Assembly: GCA_964574215.1 (NCBI GenBank)
Contig: CAZNLR010000035.1
Span: 1 to 55,326 of the forward strand
From: GCA-2725625 sp964574215
Lineage (GTDB): Bacteria; Pseudomonadota; Alphaproteobacteria; Rhodospirillales; UBA2165
DNA: 55,326 nucleotides
Reading direction: 5' to 3'
The position numbers and the translations under genes were made by a program. This document shows, piece after piece, positions 43,123-51,729 of this stretch. Position 1 is the first letter of the stretch. Each line of letters begins with the position of its first letter. Below the pieces are notes generated by a model. The model saw only the letters and a program-made list of their open reading frames with translations, searched no databases and was not told where the DNA came from.

Positions 43123-44422
43123 ATCGACCGGCCTTAATGAAACGCCACGGGTTTCTGGGTTTGCCTTTATATAGGATCTCATAATGGAGATGCGGCCCGG
43201 TGCTGCGTCCGGTGCTGCCTAACAACCCAATCTTCTTGCGATATTCCACTTTTTGACCGCGTTTCACAAGTATCTTGTACAAATGGCCGTATCTGGTTTT
43301 GAATCCTTTGCCGTGATCGATCTCGACAAATCTTCCGTACTTTCCCTTACGCCCGGCATAAGTAACGACACCTGGCGCCGTCGAATACACGGACGTCCGG
43401 GCAATGCCGCCAAAATCCAGCCCATAGTGCATGGCCCACCGGCGGTTTATGGGATCCCGCCGTTTGCCGTAGTGACTGGCGATAGAGAAGTAGTCCAGCG
43501 GTGCTGATATCGGTAGCTGCAACATCAGGCTTTGCAGATCGTCATACCGGTCCAACTGCTGATTCAAATTGTTCAGGCTGATTTTCAATCGCTCAGCCGG
43601 TTCCGATGCCGGAATGATCTCGACGAATGGCCCGCCTTGACCCTTTGACTGAATCTGATTGGCAGCCACTAATTTTTTGACGTTCATCCCGGTACGTCCC
43701 AGGACATATTCAATATCGGCGATGTTTTCCTTGGTGCGTTCCGTCAAACCGGCGAGCACTTCCTGTTCGGACTTGTGCAGTTTCTGCAGTTCGTTTTCCA
43801 AACGGGCAATTTTCCTCGATGACTTATTGCTCTGGGACCGTGCCTGGTTGCGTTCCGTCAGGGCCTGTTCCAGGTCTGTCGTAATAGAATTCAAGTTGCC
43901 TTTGAGTTCGAAGTTATGGGTATTGAGTTCGCGCATTTCGTTTTCGATGCTGGCGACTTTATTTCTTAATTTTTCGCGGGCGTCGAGAATTTGCTGCCGC
44001 CGCGTATTTGAAACGCTCAGTTTACTTTTCGTCGACTGCAGATTTTGTTGCAAGGCAGCGTTTTTCTCGACGACGTCGAGCATCAAACTGTGGTTCTTTT
44101 CCAATTCTCCGGTAAGCGAGGAAAATTTGGATTGGTAGTCGGAGACTTCGGACAACAGGCTGCGATAGACCATTCGAGCGTTGAGAATTTCGCTATTCTT
44201 AACATCGATAATCCGGTCGTGAATAAAATAGCTGGACGACGCGAATATGGCCCATCCGGCAACCGCTAAGACCAGGCTTAAGGAAAAAATCTGTAGGTTT
44301 TTGGAAATTTTGAGAAAGCGAACATTGCCGTCGGTACGCAAAATCAATTCCCTGTCCGGGAAATACCGCGCTATGCCCCTTGCCCACCGATGGGTGAGTT
44401 TACCGCTTTGACCGCTCTTCAT
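43103..44422 (-). CDS. M23 family murein endopeptidase with membrane anchor and coiled coil
   Basis: A 439-residue protein. A cytoplasmic N-terminus precedes a membrane helix (about 45-69, IFSLSLVLAVAGWAIF). A long periplasmic coiled coil runs over about 80-235, and a LytM/M23 domain lies near 325-425. The zinc ligands are in HYGLDFGG and in GPHLHYEI. This resembles LmdC of Hyphomonas, whose gene is also paired with a bactofilin gene. The frame extends to 44614, but the ATG at 44422 has GAGGGGG before it and gives a normal topology. The bactofilin start codon overlaps its end. Confidence 0.92.
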   Translation of the reverse strand: MKSGQSGKLTHRWARGIARYFPDRELILRTDGNVRFLKISKNLQIFSLSLVLAVAGWAIFASSSYFIHDRIIDVKNSEILNARMVYRSLLSEVSDYQSKFSSLTGELEKNHSLMLDVVEKNAALQQNLQSTKSKLSVSNTRRQQILDAREKLRNKVASIENEMRELNTHNFELKGNLNSITTDLEQALTERNQARSQSNKSSRKIARLENELQKLHKSEQEVLAGLTERTKENIADIEYVLGRTGMNVKKLVAANQIQSKGQGGPFVEIIPASEPAERLKISLNNLNQQLDRYDDLQSLMLQLPISAPLDYFSIASHYGKRRDPINRRWAMHYGLDFGGIARTSVYSTAPGVVTYAGRKGKYGRFVEIDHGKGFKTRYGHLYKILVKRGQKVEYRKKIGLLGSTGRSTGPHLHYEILYKGKPRNPWRFIKAGRYVYKKQ

Positions 44423-44742
44423 CGCCCCCTCATTCCGACGTCGATATTTAGATCGACGATTAATGATCCACAAAATGACGCCTTGTATTTCTGCGCCTCC
44501 AGAGCGCCTTGAAATTATCCGCTCCTCGTTTTCGATGCAAGAGCAATAACGCCCCAACGTGGGAGAAATTGCGCTTTTTTTGATTCTGCACTGTTCATTT
44601 TGCCTGAGAGTCACTGATTAATTGAAGAATCCGAACACTTTATCGGATATTGGGTATTGCTCAACGGATTGAGACCCTTCACCTTGACCCTTAAAGGAAT
44701 AAATTCCCTGGATTGGGATACATCTGATTTAGGAGCCATAGA

Positions 44743-45201
44743 TTGAATCGATTCGCAATGCTTCTGGCAACCTGCGGCGGCGTCGGCTTGGCGCCAAAAA
44801 TGCCGGGAACCGTGGGTTCGCTGATCGCGGTCCCATTGGCATGGTTTTTAGTGCAGGCCGGCGGGACACCCTTTTTGGCGCAGGCTGCGGGCCTCGCCAT
44901 CCTGATCGGTATCTGGGCAGCCGATTATCACGCCCGGCAGATTGGCGAGGATGATCCCTCCTCCATCGTCATCGATGAATTGGCCGGACAATGGCTGACC
45001 TTGCTGGTGGCGCCACTGGAAATCTCGTTCTATATCCTGGGTTTTATTCTGTTCCGTGTCTTTGACATCTTTAAACCCTGGCCCGTCTCGTGGGCGGACA
45101 AGAACGTCAAGGGCGGCTTGGGAATCATGCTGGACGACATCCTGGCCGCCATATACGCCGGCGCCATTTTGTACGGCGTACGCATCATGTTGGAAGGATA
45201 G
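44743..45201 (+). CDS. pgpA: Phosphatidylglycerophosphatase A
   Basis: A 152-residue membrane enzyme of phospholipid synthesis that dephosphorylates phosphatidylglycerophosphate. The motifs GLAPKMPGTVGSL, SSIVIDELAGQWLTL and FRVFDIFKPWPVSWADKNVK, then LDDILAAIYAG, are diagnostic. There are about three or four membrane segments. The start is TTG at 44743 with AGGAG 10 bases upstream. cinA follows 6 bases later. Confidence 0.93.
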   Translation: MNRFAMLLATCGGVGLAPKMPGTVGSLIAVPLAWFLVQAGGTPFLAQAAGLAILIGIWAADYHARQIGEDDPSSIVIDELAGQWLTLLVAPLEISFYILGFILFRVFDIFKPWPVSWADKNVKGGLGIMLDDILAAIYAGAILYGVRIMLEG

Positions 45202-45207
45202 CATCCA

Positions 45208-45699
45208 ATGTTTCCTGATGAGCATTTACACCTTGCCGCCGACCTGATCGATCTATGCCGGCAACGGGGCATTAAAATAGCGACGGCTGAATCCTGCACC
45301 GGCGGAATGATTGCCGGCTGTCTGACGGCGGTTTCGGGTTCATCTGACGTGTTCGAACGGGGTTTCAACACCTATTCCAACGAAGCCAAATCGGAAATGC
45401 TGGGGGTGCCAGAGGACATCATCGAAAATCACGGCGCTGTCAGTTCGGAAGTCGCGCTCGCCATGGCGGAAGGCGCCCTCGACAATTCGCCGGTCGCTTT
45501 GACGGTTGCCGTTACCGGTATTGCCGGGCCCGGCGGCGGGACGCCGGATAAGCCGGTCGGCACCGTCCAACTGGCCGCCGCCTTCGCGGATCACCAAACA
45601 CTAACCCGGCACGAAGTGTTTCCCGGCGACCGCAACGACGTTCGCCTCGCCACCATAAAATCGGCACTGGAACTCATGCTCCATCACTTTGAAAATTAA
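45208..45699 (+). CDS. cinA: CinA C-terminal domain nicotinamide-nucleotide amidohydrolase (PncC-type)
   Basis: A 163-residue protein consisting of the CinA C-terminal (PncC) domain only. It removes the amide from NMN in NAD salvage. The motifs KIATAESCTGGMIAGCLT, GFNTYSNEAKSEMLGV and TGIAGPGGGTPDKPVGTV are intact. Co-transcription with pgpA is typical. A 21-base palindrome follows before the convergent ratA. Confidence 0.92.
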   Translation: MFPDEHLHLAADLIDLCRQRGIKIATAESCTGGMIAGCLTAVSGSSDVFERGFNTYSNEAKSEMLGVPEDIIENHGAVSSEVALAMAEGALDNSPVALTVAVTGIAGPGGGTPDKPVGTVQLAAAFADHQTLTRHEVFPGDRNDVRLATIKSALELMLHHFEN

Positions 45700-45717
45700 G
45701 CGAATTCAAAACCTTAT

Positions 45718-45738
45718 ATTTATCGACAGTCGATAAAT
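45718..45738. repeat. Perfect 21-base palindrome between convergent cinA and ratA
   Basis: Arms ATTTATCGAC and GTCGATAAAT surround a single A. It fills the 38-base gap between the two convergent stop codons and touches the ratA stop. A bidirectional terminator is the simplest reading, though neither side has a long T-run. A protein-binding site is the alternative. The design (long arms, one central base) is like that of 104-122 but with different sequence. Confidence 0.45.
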
Positions 45739-46172
45739 TAACTTTTGTAGACGGCGTCGGCGCGTTTTTCGAAGGCGTGGACCATGATCTTGACGGCTTC
45801 GTTGAAAACCACCCCGATCATTTTTTGTAGCAATTTTGAGCGGAATTCAAAGTCCACATAGAAATCGACCACGCAGGAGCCGTCGTCCTGGGGCAGGAAT
45901 ATCCAGTGATTGTTGAGATAGCGGAAAGGTCCGTCTTCATAGACGACATCGATACGGTCCGGCCTCGACAGCTTCACCCGAGAAGTAAATTTTTCACGGA
46001 ACATTTTATAGCCGATGACCATATCGGCGACGATCATCTCTTCTTCCTTACTTTTGACACGCAGTCCGACGCACCAAGGTAAAAATTCGGGATAGCGCTC
46101 AACTTCGGCGACCAGATTAAACATCTGTTCGGCGCTGTAGGGTAAGGGCCGTTTTTCGGCGTGGGTCGGCAT
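45738..46172 (-). CDS. ratA: RatA/COQ10-type START-like (SRPBCC) protein
   Basis: A 144-residue SRPBCC-fold protein. It starts MPTHAEKRPLPYSAEQMFNL, continues VAEVERYPEFLPWCVGLRVK, and ends with FRSKLLQKMIGVVFNEAVKI. Homologues include E. coli RatA, proposed to act on ribosome association, and the coenzyme Q-binding protein COQ10. The second role is more likely for a respiring alphaproteobacterium. Placement right after lipA is conserved in the group. Confidence 0.9.
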   Translation of the reverse strand: MPTHAEKRPLPYSAEQMFNLVAEVERYPEFLPWCVGLRVKSKEEEMIVADMVIGYKMFREKFTSRVKLSRPDRIDVVYEDGPFRYLNNHWIFLPQDDGSCVVDFYVDFEFRSKLLQKMIGVVFNEAVKIMVHAFEKRADAVYKS

Positions 46173-46191
46173 ATGTTAACTTATGAATTTG

Positions 46192-47145
46192 TCATTTTGC
46201 TTTATTCGATCGGCGGGCCTGTTTCAGGGCCGTGAAATCTTCGTCGGCATGATACGACGATCTGGTCAGTGGCGTCGCCGACACTTTCAAAAAACCTTTG
46301 GAGAGCGCTAATGTTTCATACTCCGAAAACTCGTCCGGCGTTACGAAACGATCGACGGCCACATGCCGGGGCGTCGGTTGCAGATACTGGCCGATGGTCA
46401 AGAAATCCACATCAGCCGACCGCAAATCGTCCATAACCTGCTGCACCTCCTGTTTTTCCTCACCCAATCCGACCATGATGCCTGACTTGGTGAAAATATC
46501 GGGCTCCAGCTCTTTCGCCTTTTGCAGCAAACGCAGGGAATGAAAATAGCGAGCCCCGGGCCGGATGGTGGGATAAAGCCGCGGCACGGTTTCCAGATTG
46601 TGGTTGTAGACGTCGGGTTTGGCATGGGCGACCAATGCCGCGGCGCCGTCTTTATCCCTGAAATCAGGGGTCAGGACTTCGACGGTGGTTGCCGGCGCCT
46701 GCTCCCGCAGTTGCTCAATACAGGCGACGAATTGAGATGCACCGCCGTCGACCAGATCGTCCCGGTCGACGGAAGTGATCACCATATGTTTGAGCCCGGC
46801 CGTCACCGCCATCTTCGCCACATTGTCGGGTTCCCTGGAATCCACCAGGCCGGGCTTGCCGGTGGCCACATTGCAAAAGGCACAGGAGCGGGTGCAGATA
46901 TCGCCCAAAATCATCACCGTTGCATGTTTCTGTTGCCAGCATTCGCCGATATTGGGGCAGGCCGCCTCTTCGCAAACGGTATGTAACTTTAAATTCCGCA
47001 TCAAGCGCTTGGTTTCGCCATACTGTTTCGATGTCGGCGCTTTGACCCTGATCCAGTCGGGTTTACGCGGGCTGGCCTGCGCCGGCTTGTTGCGAAGTTG
47101 CGGATGGCGGAAGTCGGCCACGTTGGTTTTTTCGGTTTTGCTCAT
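46192..47145 (-). CDS. lipA: Lipoyl synthase
   Basis: A 317-residue radical SAM enzyme that inserts two sulfurs into octanoyl groups on lipoyl domains. The auxiliary cluster cysteines are C58, C63 and C69 (VCEEAACPNIGECW). The radical SAM cysteines are C84, C88 and C91 (CTRSCAFC). The C-terminal RSSYHADE carries the serine ligand. Its products are needed by PdhB and PdhC encoded upstream, which explains the clustering. The gene lies 42 bases after the GNAT gene. Confidence 0.96.
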   Translation of the reverse strand: MSKTEKTNVADFRHPQLRNKPAQASPRKPDWIRVKAPTSKQYGETKRLMRNLKLHTVCEEAACPNIGECWQQKHATVMILGDICTRSCAFCNVATGKPGLVDSREPDNVAKMAVTAGLKHMVITSVDRDDLVDGGASQFVACIEQLREQAPATTVEVLTPDFRDKDGAAALVAHAKPDVYNHNLETVPRLYPTIRPGARYFHSLRLLQKAKELEPDIFTKSGIMVGLGEEKQEVQQVMDDLRSADVDFLTIGQYLQPTPRHVAVDRFVTPDEFSEYETLALSKGFLKVSATPLTRSSYHADEDFTALKQARRSNKAK

Positions 47146-47187
47146 GGTTCTTACTTAGTACTTTTTCCCGTCCAGGCCAAATGTGGT

Positions 47188-47646
47188 TTAAAGACTGATA
47201 TCGTAGCGCATCCAATTGGTTTCGGTCGCCAGCTTATCATAGAGCTTGCGGGCTGTTTTATTGTCTTTGTCGGTCATCCAGTAGAGGCGATGCCATTTCT
47301 CTTTTTTTCCCGTTTCAGCGAGCGATTCGATTAGCGCCCGACCGGCGCCAAGACGGCGGTAAGCCGGGTCGGTATACAAATCCTCCAAATAGCACACCGG
47401 GTTTTTCGCCCAGAGATTGACATGCAAAACGTAATTCATAATTGCGACGATACCGTGTTCCGGATGAACGGCAACCCTCCCCCAGGCCGGTTCAATTTCC
47501 GTTAGCAAACGCCACCAGGTGAATTCCGAGACGTCATCCGCCACCGACGCCTGATAAAAATCGATATACCCGGCCCAGAGTTCAAACCACCGGCTTTTAT
47601 CCGCTTCGGCGATGGGCCGGACAGAAATAGCTTCAGTCGACGACAT
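47188..47646 (-). CDS. GNAT family N-acetyltransferase
   Basis: A 152-residue Gcn5-related acetyltransferase. The acetyl-CoA loop is in YLEDLYTDPAYRRLGAGRAL, with the R-x-x-G-x-G/A pattern. The C-terminal DNKTARKLYDKLATETNWMR is typical of the fold. The acceptor is not known. It is inserted between lpd (2 bases) and lipA (42 bases), so it is co-transcribed with pyruvate dehydrogenase genes. A protein-lysine or small-molecule acetylation role is possible. Confidence 0.88.
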   Translation of the reverse strand: MSSTEAISVRPIAEADKSRWFELWAGYIDFYQASVADDVSEFTWWRLLTEIEPAWGRVAVHPEHGIVAIMNYVLHVNLWAKNPVCYLEDLYTDPAYRRLGAGRALIESLAETGKKEKWHRLYWMTDKDNKTARKLYDKLATETNWMRYDISL

Positions 47647-47648
47647 GA

Positions 47649-49049
47649 TCAGAAATGAATTACCCGGCCATAGGCATCAAGCACCGATTCATGCATCATC
47701 TCAGACAACGTCGGATGCGGGAATACGGTTTCCATCAATTCGGCCTCGGTGGATTCCAGGGTCATGCCGACGGCGTAGCCTTGGATCAGTTCCGTCACTT
47801 CGGCGCCAATCATATGCGCCCCAAGCAGTTCACCGGTTTTGGCGTCGAACACGGTTTTGACCAGTCCTTCCGGTTCACCGAGAGCAATCGCCTTGCCGTT
47901 GCCCAGGAAGGGGAAACGCCCGATCTTGACGTCATACCCCTGCTCTTTGGCTGCCGCCTCGGTCAAACCGACACTGGCCACCTGGGGATGACAATAAGTG
48001 CAGCCCGGAATGCGCCGTGTATCCAAAGGATGGACGCCGTCAAGGCCGGCAATCTTTTCGACGCAGATTATGCCTTCGTGGCTGGCCTTGTGGGCGAGCC
48101 AGGGCGGACCGGCCAAATCACCGATGGCGTAGACGCCGGGCTCACCGGTTTCGCACCACTGATTGATCACCACGTGAGAATTATCCACTTTGACCTTGGT
48201 GTTTTCGAGACCGATATCCTCCACGTTACCGACGATGCCAACGGCCATGATAACCCGGTCCACGGTTATTTCCTTGGTCTTCCCGTCCGTTTCGATGGAT
48301 GCGGTGACGTTGTTTTTTCCCTTGTTCAAGGATTTGACGACGGCCGAGGTCATTATTTTCAGACCTTGCTGCTCAAAAGATTTGTGGGCGATGGCGGAAA
48401 TTTCTTCATCCTCCACCGGCAACACCCGCGGCAGGACTTCGACGACCGTCACATCGACGCCAAAGGTGTGATAGAAACTGGCGAACTCGATGCCGATAGC
48501 GCCCGAGCCGACCACCAATAACGACTTGGGTAATGTGTCCGGCACCATGGCTTCTTTATAGGTCCAAACCCGATCGCCATCGGGTTCCAAACCGGGCAAC
48601 GCCCGCGCCCTGGCGCCGGTCGCCAATATGATGTGTTTGGCCGTCAGGTCGGTGATACTTTTACCGTCTTTTTCCACCGCTAATTTTCCTTTTCCGGCAA
48701 GCCTGCCGTGGCCATCGAAAACGGCAATTTTATTCTTTCGTAAAAGATGCCCAACGCCCCCGGAAAGCTGTTTTGCCACCTCTCTTGAACGCTCTATGAT
48801 CGCTTTAATATCGAACCCTATTTCTTTAATTTTTAAGCCATATTCCTGGCCATGCCGGGCATTGCGGTAAACTTCGGCCGAGCGCAGCAAAGCCTTGGTC
48901 GGAATACATCCCCAGTTGAGGCAAATACCCCCAAGATGGGCCCTTTCCACCAGCGCCGTTTTCAGTCCCAATTGGGCGGCACGGATGGCGGTGACGTAGC
49001 CACCAGGCCCACCACCGACGACGACAATATCAAAGGATGTTTCAGTCAT
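47649..49049 (-). CDS. lpdA: Dihydrolipoamide dehydrogenase (E3)
   Basis: A 466-residue flavoprotein that reoxidises the dihydrolipoyl groups of 2-oxoacid dehydrogenases with NAD. The FAD motif is VVGGGPGGYVTAIRAAQLG (10-28) and the redox disulfide is C43/C48 (GGICLNWGCIPTK). The NAD-binding segment is LLVVGSGAIGIEFASFYHTF. The C-terminal dimer interface contains FPHPTLSEMMHE with the active-site histidine. Spacing from pdhC is 9 bases. It is probably the dedicated E3 of the pyruvate dehydrogenase complex. Confidence 0.95.
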   Translation of the reverse strand: MTETSFDIVVVGGGPGGYVTAIRAAQLGLKTALVERAHLGGICLNWGCIPTKALLRSAEVYRNARHGQEYGLKIKEIGFDIKAIIERSREVAKQLSGGVGHLLRKNKIAVFDGHGRLAGKGKLAVEKDGKSITDLTAKHIILATGARARALPGLEPDGDRVWTYKEAMVPDTLPKSLLVVGSGAIGIEFASFYHTFGVDVTVVEVLPRVLPVEDEEISAIAHKSFEQQGLKIMTSAVVKSLNKGKNNVTASIETDGKTKEITVDRVIMAVGIVGNVEDIGLENTKVKVDNSHVVINQWCETGEPGVYAIGDLAGPPWLAHKASHEGIICVEKIAGLDGVHPLDTRRIPGCTYCHPQVASVGLTEAAAKEQGYDVKIGRFPFLGNGKAIALGEPEGLVKTVFDAKTGELLGAHMIGAEVTELIQGYAVGMTLESTEAELMETVFPHPTLSEMMHESVLDAYGRVIHF

Positions 49050-49058
49050 TTTCGGTCT

Positions 49059-50348
49059 CTACAACAGCATGGTCAAAGGGTCTTCGATCATTGATTTAAA
49101 GGCTTGGAGAAATGCCGAGCCGAGAGCGCCGTCAACCGCCCGATGATCGACCGACAGCGTGCAGCTCATCACGGTGGCAACCGCCAAGGCGCCATCTTTT
49201 ACCACCGGCCTCTGTTCTCCGGCGCCGACGGCGAGAATACACGATTGCGGCGGATTGATGATGGCGCAAAAATCCTTAATACCGTACATGCCGAGATTGG
49301 ATATGGTGAAACCGCCTCCTTGGAATTCCTCGGGCATCAGTTTGTTGTCCCGGGCACGCAACGCCAGTTCCTTCATTTCGATGGAAATCTCCGCCAGGCC
49401 TTTCTGGTCGGCTTGGCGAATGATGGGGGTGATCAATCCGTCATCCGTCGCTACCGCCACCGATACATCAATGTCCGAATAGAGCCGCATGGCGTCGTCG
49501 GTCCAACTGGCGTTGACAGCGGGGACTTTGCGCATGGCAAGAGCAACGGCGCGGATGATGAAATCGTTAACCGATAATTTATAGGCCCCGTCTCCTTCGG
49601 GCGAGCGGCCGTTCAAGTCCTTGCGCAGGCTCAACAATTGATCGACTTCACAATCCACGGTGAGAAAGAAATGAGGGAGGTCCCGCGATGACGACGTTAA
49701 ACGCTCGGCGATGATTTTGCGGACGCTCGAATGGGGGATTTCCGTGTAAGCGCCCTGCCCCGGCAATTCAGCGGGAACCTGCGCACCGGGCACGGTGGCG
49801 GGTGGTGGTGCGGCGAAAGCCGCCGGACCCGCGGATATTGCCGCCTCGATATCCTTTTTAACGATGCGCCCATGGGGGCCGCTGCCGGTCACTTGCGATA
49901 GATCCAGACCGGCATCGCCGGCGAGACGCCTCGCCAAAGGACTGGCGAAAATCCGGTCACCACCATTTGACGGTGCTTTTTCCGGTGCCGGAGATGATGC
50001 CGCTGCCGTTGTCTGGGTTGGCGCGGCCGGTTGTGGCTCAGGGTCGGGCGCAGGTGCCGATTGTGCCTTTGGTGCGGCGGCAACGTCAATCGCCGAGGCA
50101 TCTTCGCCTTCTTCCAGCAAATAGGCAATGGGCGTATTGACGGCAACACCTTCGGTACCTTCGGGCACGGTAATCTTTCCCAACACCCCTTCTTCGACGG
50201 CCTCCATCTCCATGGTTGCTTTATCGGTTTCGATTTCGGCCAGGAGGTCGCCAGCCGCGACGGTTTCCCCTTCTTTTTTTAGCCATTTCGCCAGTTTGCC
50301 CTCGGTCATGGTGGGAGACAGCGCCGGCATGAGAATTTCTATACTCAT
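49059..50348 (-). CDS. pdhC: Pyruvate dehydrogenase E2 (dihydrolipoamide acetyltransferase)
   Basis: A 429-residue E2. One lipoyl domain (residues 1-78) has the lipoylated K43 in ETDKATMEMEA. A proline/alanine-rich linker follows, then the peripheral subunit-binding domain (RIFASPLARRLAGDAGLDLS, about 135-170). The catalytic acetyltransferase domain includes DHRAVDG near residue 405. The E2 core transfers acetyl to CoA. It lies 13 bases after pdhB. Its lipoyl domain is almost the same as that of PdhB. Confidence 0.95.
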   Translation of the reverse strand: MSIEILMPALSPTMTEGKLAKWLKKEGETVAAGDLLAEIETDKATMEMEAVEEGVLGKITVPEGTEGVAVNTPIAYLLEEGEDASAIDVAAAPKAQSAPAPDPEPQPAAPTQTTAAASSPAPEKAPSNGGDRIFASPLARRLAGDAGLDLSQVTGSGPHGRIVKKDIEAAISAGPAAFAAPPPATVPGAQVPAELPGQGAYTEIPHSSVRKIIAERLTSSSRDLPHFFLTVDCEVDQLLSLRKDLNGRSPEGDGAYKLSVNDFIIRAVALAMRKVPAVNASWTDDAMRLYSDIDVSVAVATDDGLITPIIRQADQKGLAEISIEMKELALRARDNKLMPEEFQGGGFTISNLGMYGIKDFCAIINPPQSCILAVGAGEQRPVVKDGALAVATVMSCTLSVDHRAVDGALGSAFLQAFKSMIEDPLTMLL

Positions 50349-50361
50349 CGTTCTCCCCCTC

Positions 50362-51711
50362 CTAGCGGTAAAGGACAGCTTTGGCTGCCGCTACGATATT
50401 GTTGGGCTGCGGCAAGGCAGCCGCTTCCAGATTGGTGGCGTAGGGCATGGGCACATCCTCGCCACAAACCCGCGTCACCGGCGCATCAAGGTAGTCAAAG
50501 GCGCGCTCCATGGTAATGGCGGCGATTTCCGACCCCATACCAGCCACCGGCCAGCCTTCTTCCACACTGACCACACGGTTGGTTTTTTTGATCGAGGCGA
50601 CGATGGTATCGATATCCAGCGGCCTTAATGAACGAAGATTGATAATTTCGGCGTGAATACCTTCTTCGGCGAGAGTTTCAGCGGCTTCCAAGGCGACGCC
50701 GACCATGCGCGAGTAGGATATAATCGTCACATCGTCACCGGCCCGCTCGATCTTGGCTTTGCCGATGGGAATGACATATTCGGGATCGGTCGGTACATCA
50801 AAGTTCTGCCCGTACAGGATTTCGTTCTCCAGAAAAACCACCGGATTGGGGTCGCGAATGGCCGATTTCAGCAGGCCCTTGGCGTCTTCACCGGAATAGG
50901 GTGCGATGACATGCAGGCCCGGCACATGGGCGTACCAACTGGCGTAGCACTGGGAATGTTGCGCCGCCACTCCCGCCGCAGCGCCATTGGCGCCCCGGAA
51001 AACAATGGGACACCCCATCTGCCCGCCCGACATATACAGGGTTTTGGCGGCGGAATTGATCAAATGATCCATGGCCTGCATGGCGAAATTGAAAGTCATA
51101 AACTCGACCACCGGTCGCAAGCCACCAAAAGCCGCGCCAACGCCAAGCCCGGCAAATCCGTGTTCCGTAATCGGCGTATCGATCACCCTTTTGGCACCGA
51201 ACTCCTCTAATAGACCCTGGGAGACCTTGTAAGCCCCTTGATATTCAGCCACTTCTTCGCCCATGAGAAACACGGTATCGTCCCGGCGCATTTCTTCGGC
51301 CATGGCGTCCCGAAGGGATTCGCGAACGGNNNNNNNNNNTTCACTTTCCGGCGGGGGGGGGGGCGCTGCCGGCGCCGGCGCCTCGACCGGTCTTGCCGTC
51401 TGGGCCGGCGCTGGATCATTTTCCGGTTGAGGCGGCGGTGATGTCGTATCGATTGCCGACGCATCCTCACCTTCCTCGAGAATGACGGCGATGGGCGTAT
51501 TGACGGCGACGCCCTCGCTGCCTTCCGCCACCAGTATTTTGCCCAGAACGCCTTCATCGACGGCTTCCATTTCCATGGTGGCTTTGTCGGTCTCGATTTC
51601 GGCGATGACGTCGCCCGGGGCCACCTCGTCCCCTTCATTTTTGAGCCACTTGGCCAATTTCCCTTCCGTCATGGTCGGCGACAGGGCGGGCATAAGAACT
51701 TGATTTGCCAT
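50362..51711 (-). CDS. pdhB: Pyruvate dehydrogenase E1 component beta subunit with N-terminal lipoyl domain, containing a 10-N gap
   Basis: About 449 residues. An N-terminal lipoyl domain (1-78, K43 in ETDKATMEMEA) is followed by a proline-rich linker. The E1-beta domain begins VRESLRDAMAEEMRRDDTVF and continues LMGEEVAEYQGAYKVSQGLL. A lipoylated E1-beta is the rule in Alphaproteobacteria. Ten Ns (51330-51339) fall at the linker/domain junction, where other members have a short segment such as TVREAL. The frame continues across them. An 11-G run at 51353-51363, encoding prolines, is close to the gap and may explain it. The gene is 18 bases after pdhA. Confidence 0.93.
   Translation of the reverse strand: MANQVLMPALSPTMTEGKLAKWLKNEGDEVAPGDVIAEIETDKATMEMEAVDEGVLGKILVAEGSEGVAVNTPIAVILEEGEDASAIDTTSPPPQPENDPAPAQTARPVEAPAPAAPPPPPESEXXXXVRESLRDAMAEEMRRDDTVFLMGEEVAEYQGAYKVSQGLLEEFGAKRVIDTPITEHGFAGLGVGAAFGGLRPVVEFMTFNFAMQAMDHLINSAAKTLYMSGGQMGCPIVFRGANGAAAGVAAQHSQCYASWYAHVPGLHVIAPYSGEDAKGLLKSAIRDPNPVVFLENEILYGQNFDVPTDPEYVIPIGKAKIERAGDDVTIISYSRMVGVALEAAETLAEEGIHAEIINLRSLRPLDIDTIVASIKKTNRVVSVEEGWPVAGMGSEIAAITMERAFDYLDAPVTRVCGEDVPMPYATNLEAAALPQPNNIVAAAKAVLYR
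51330..51339. other. Assembly gap (10 N) in pdhB, beside an 11-G homopolymer
   Basis: Ten undetermined bases with a run of 11 G at 51353-51363, 13 bases away. Both lie in the region encoding the proline-rich linker of PdhB. Unlike the hemB gap, the reading frame is kept at this length. Confidence 0.95.
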
Positions 51712-51729
51712 GTTTATTTCTCTCCCCGC

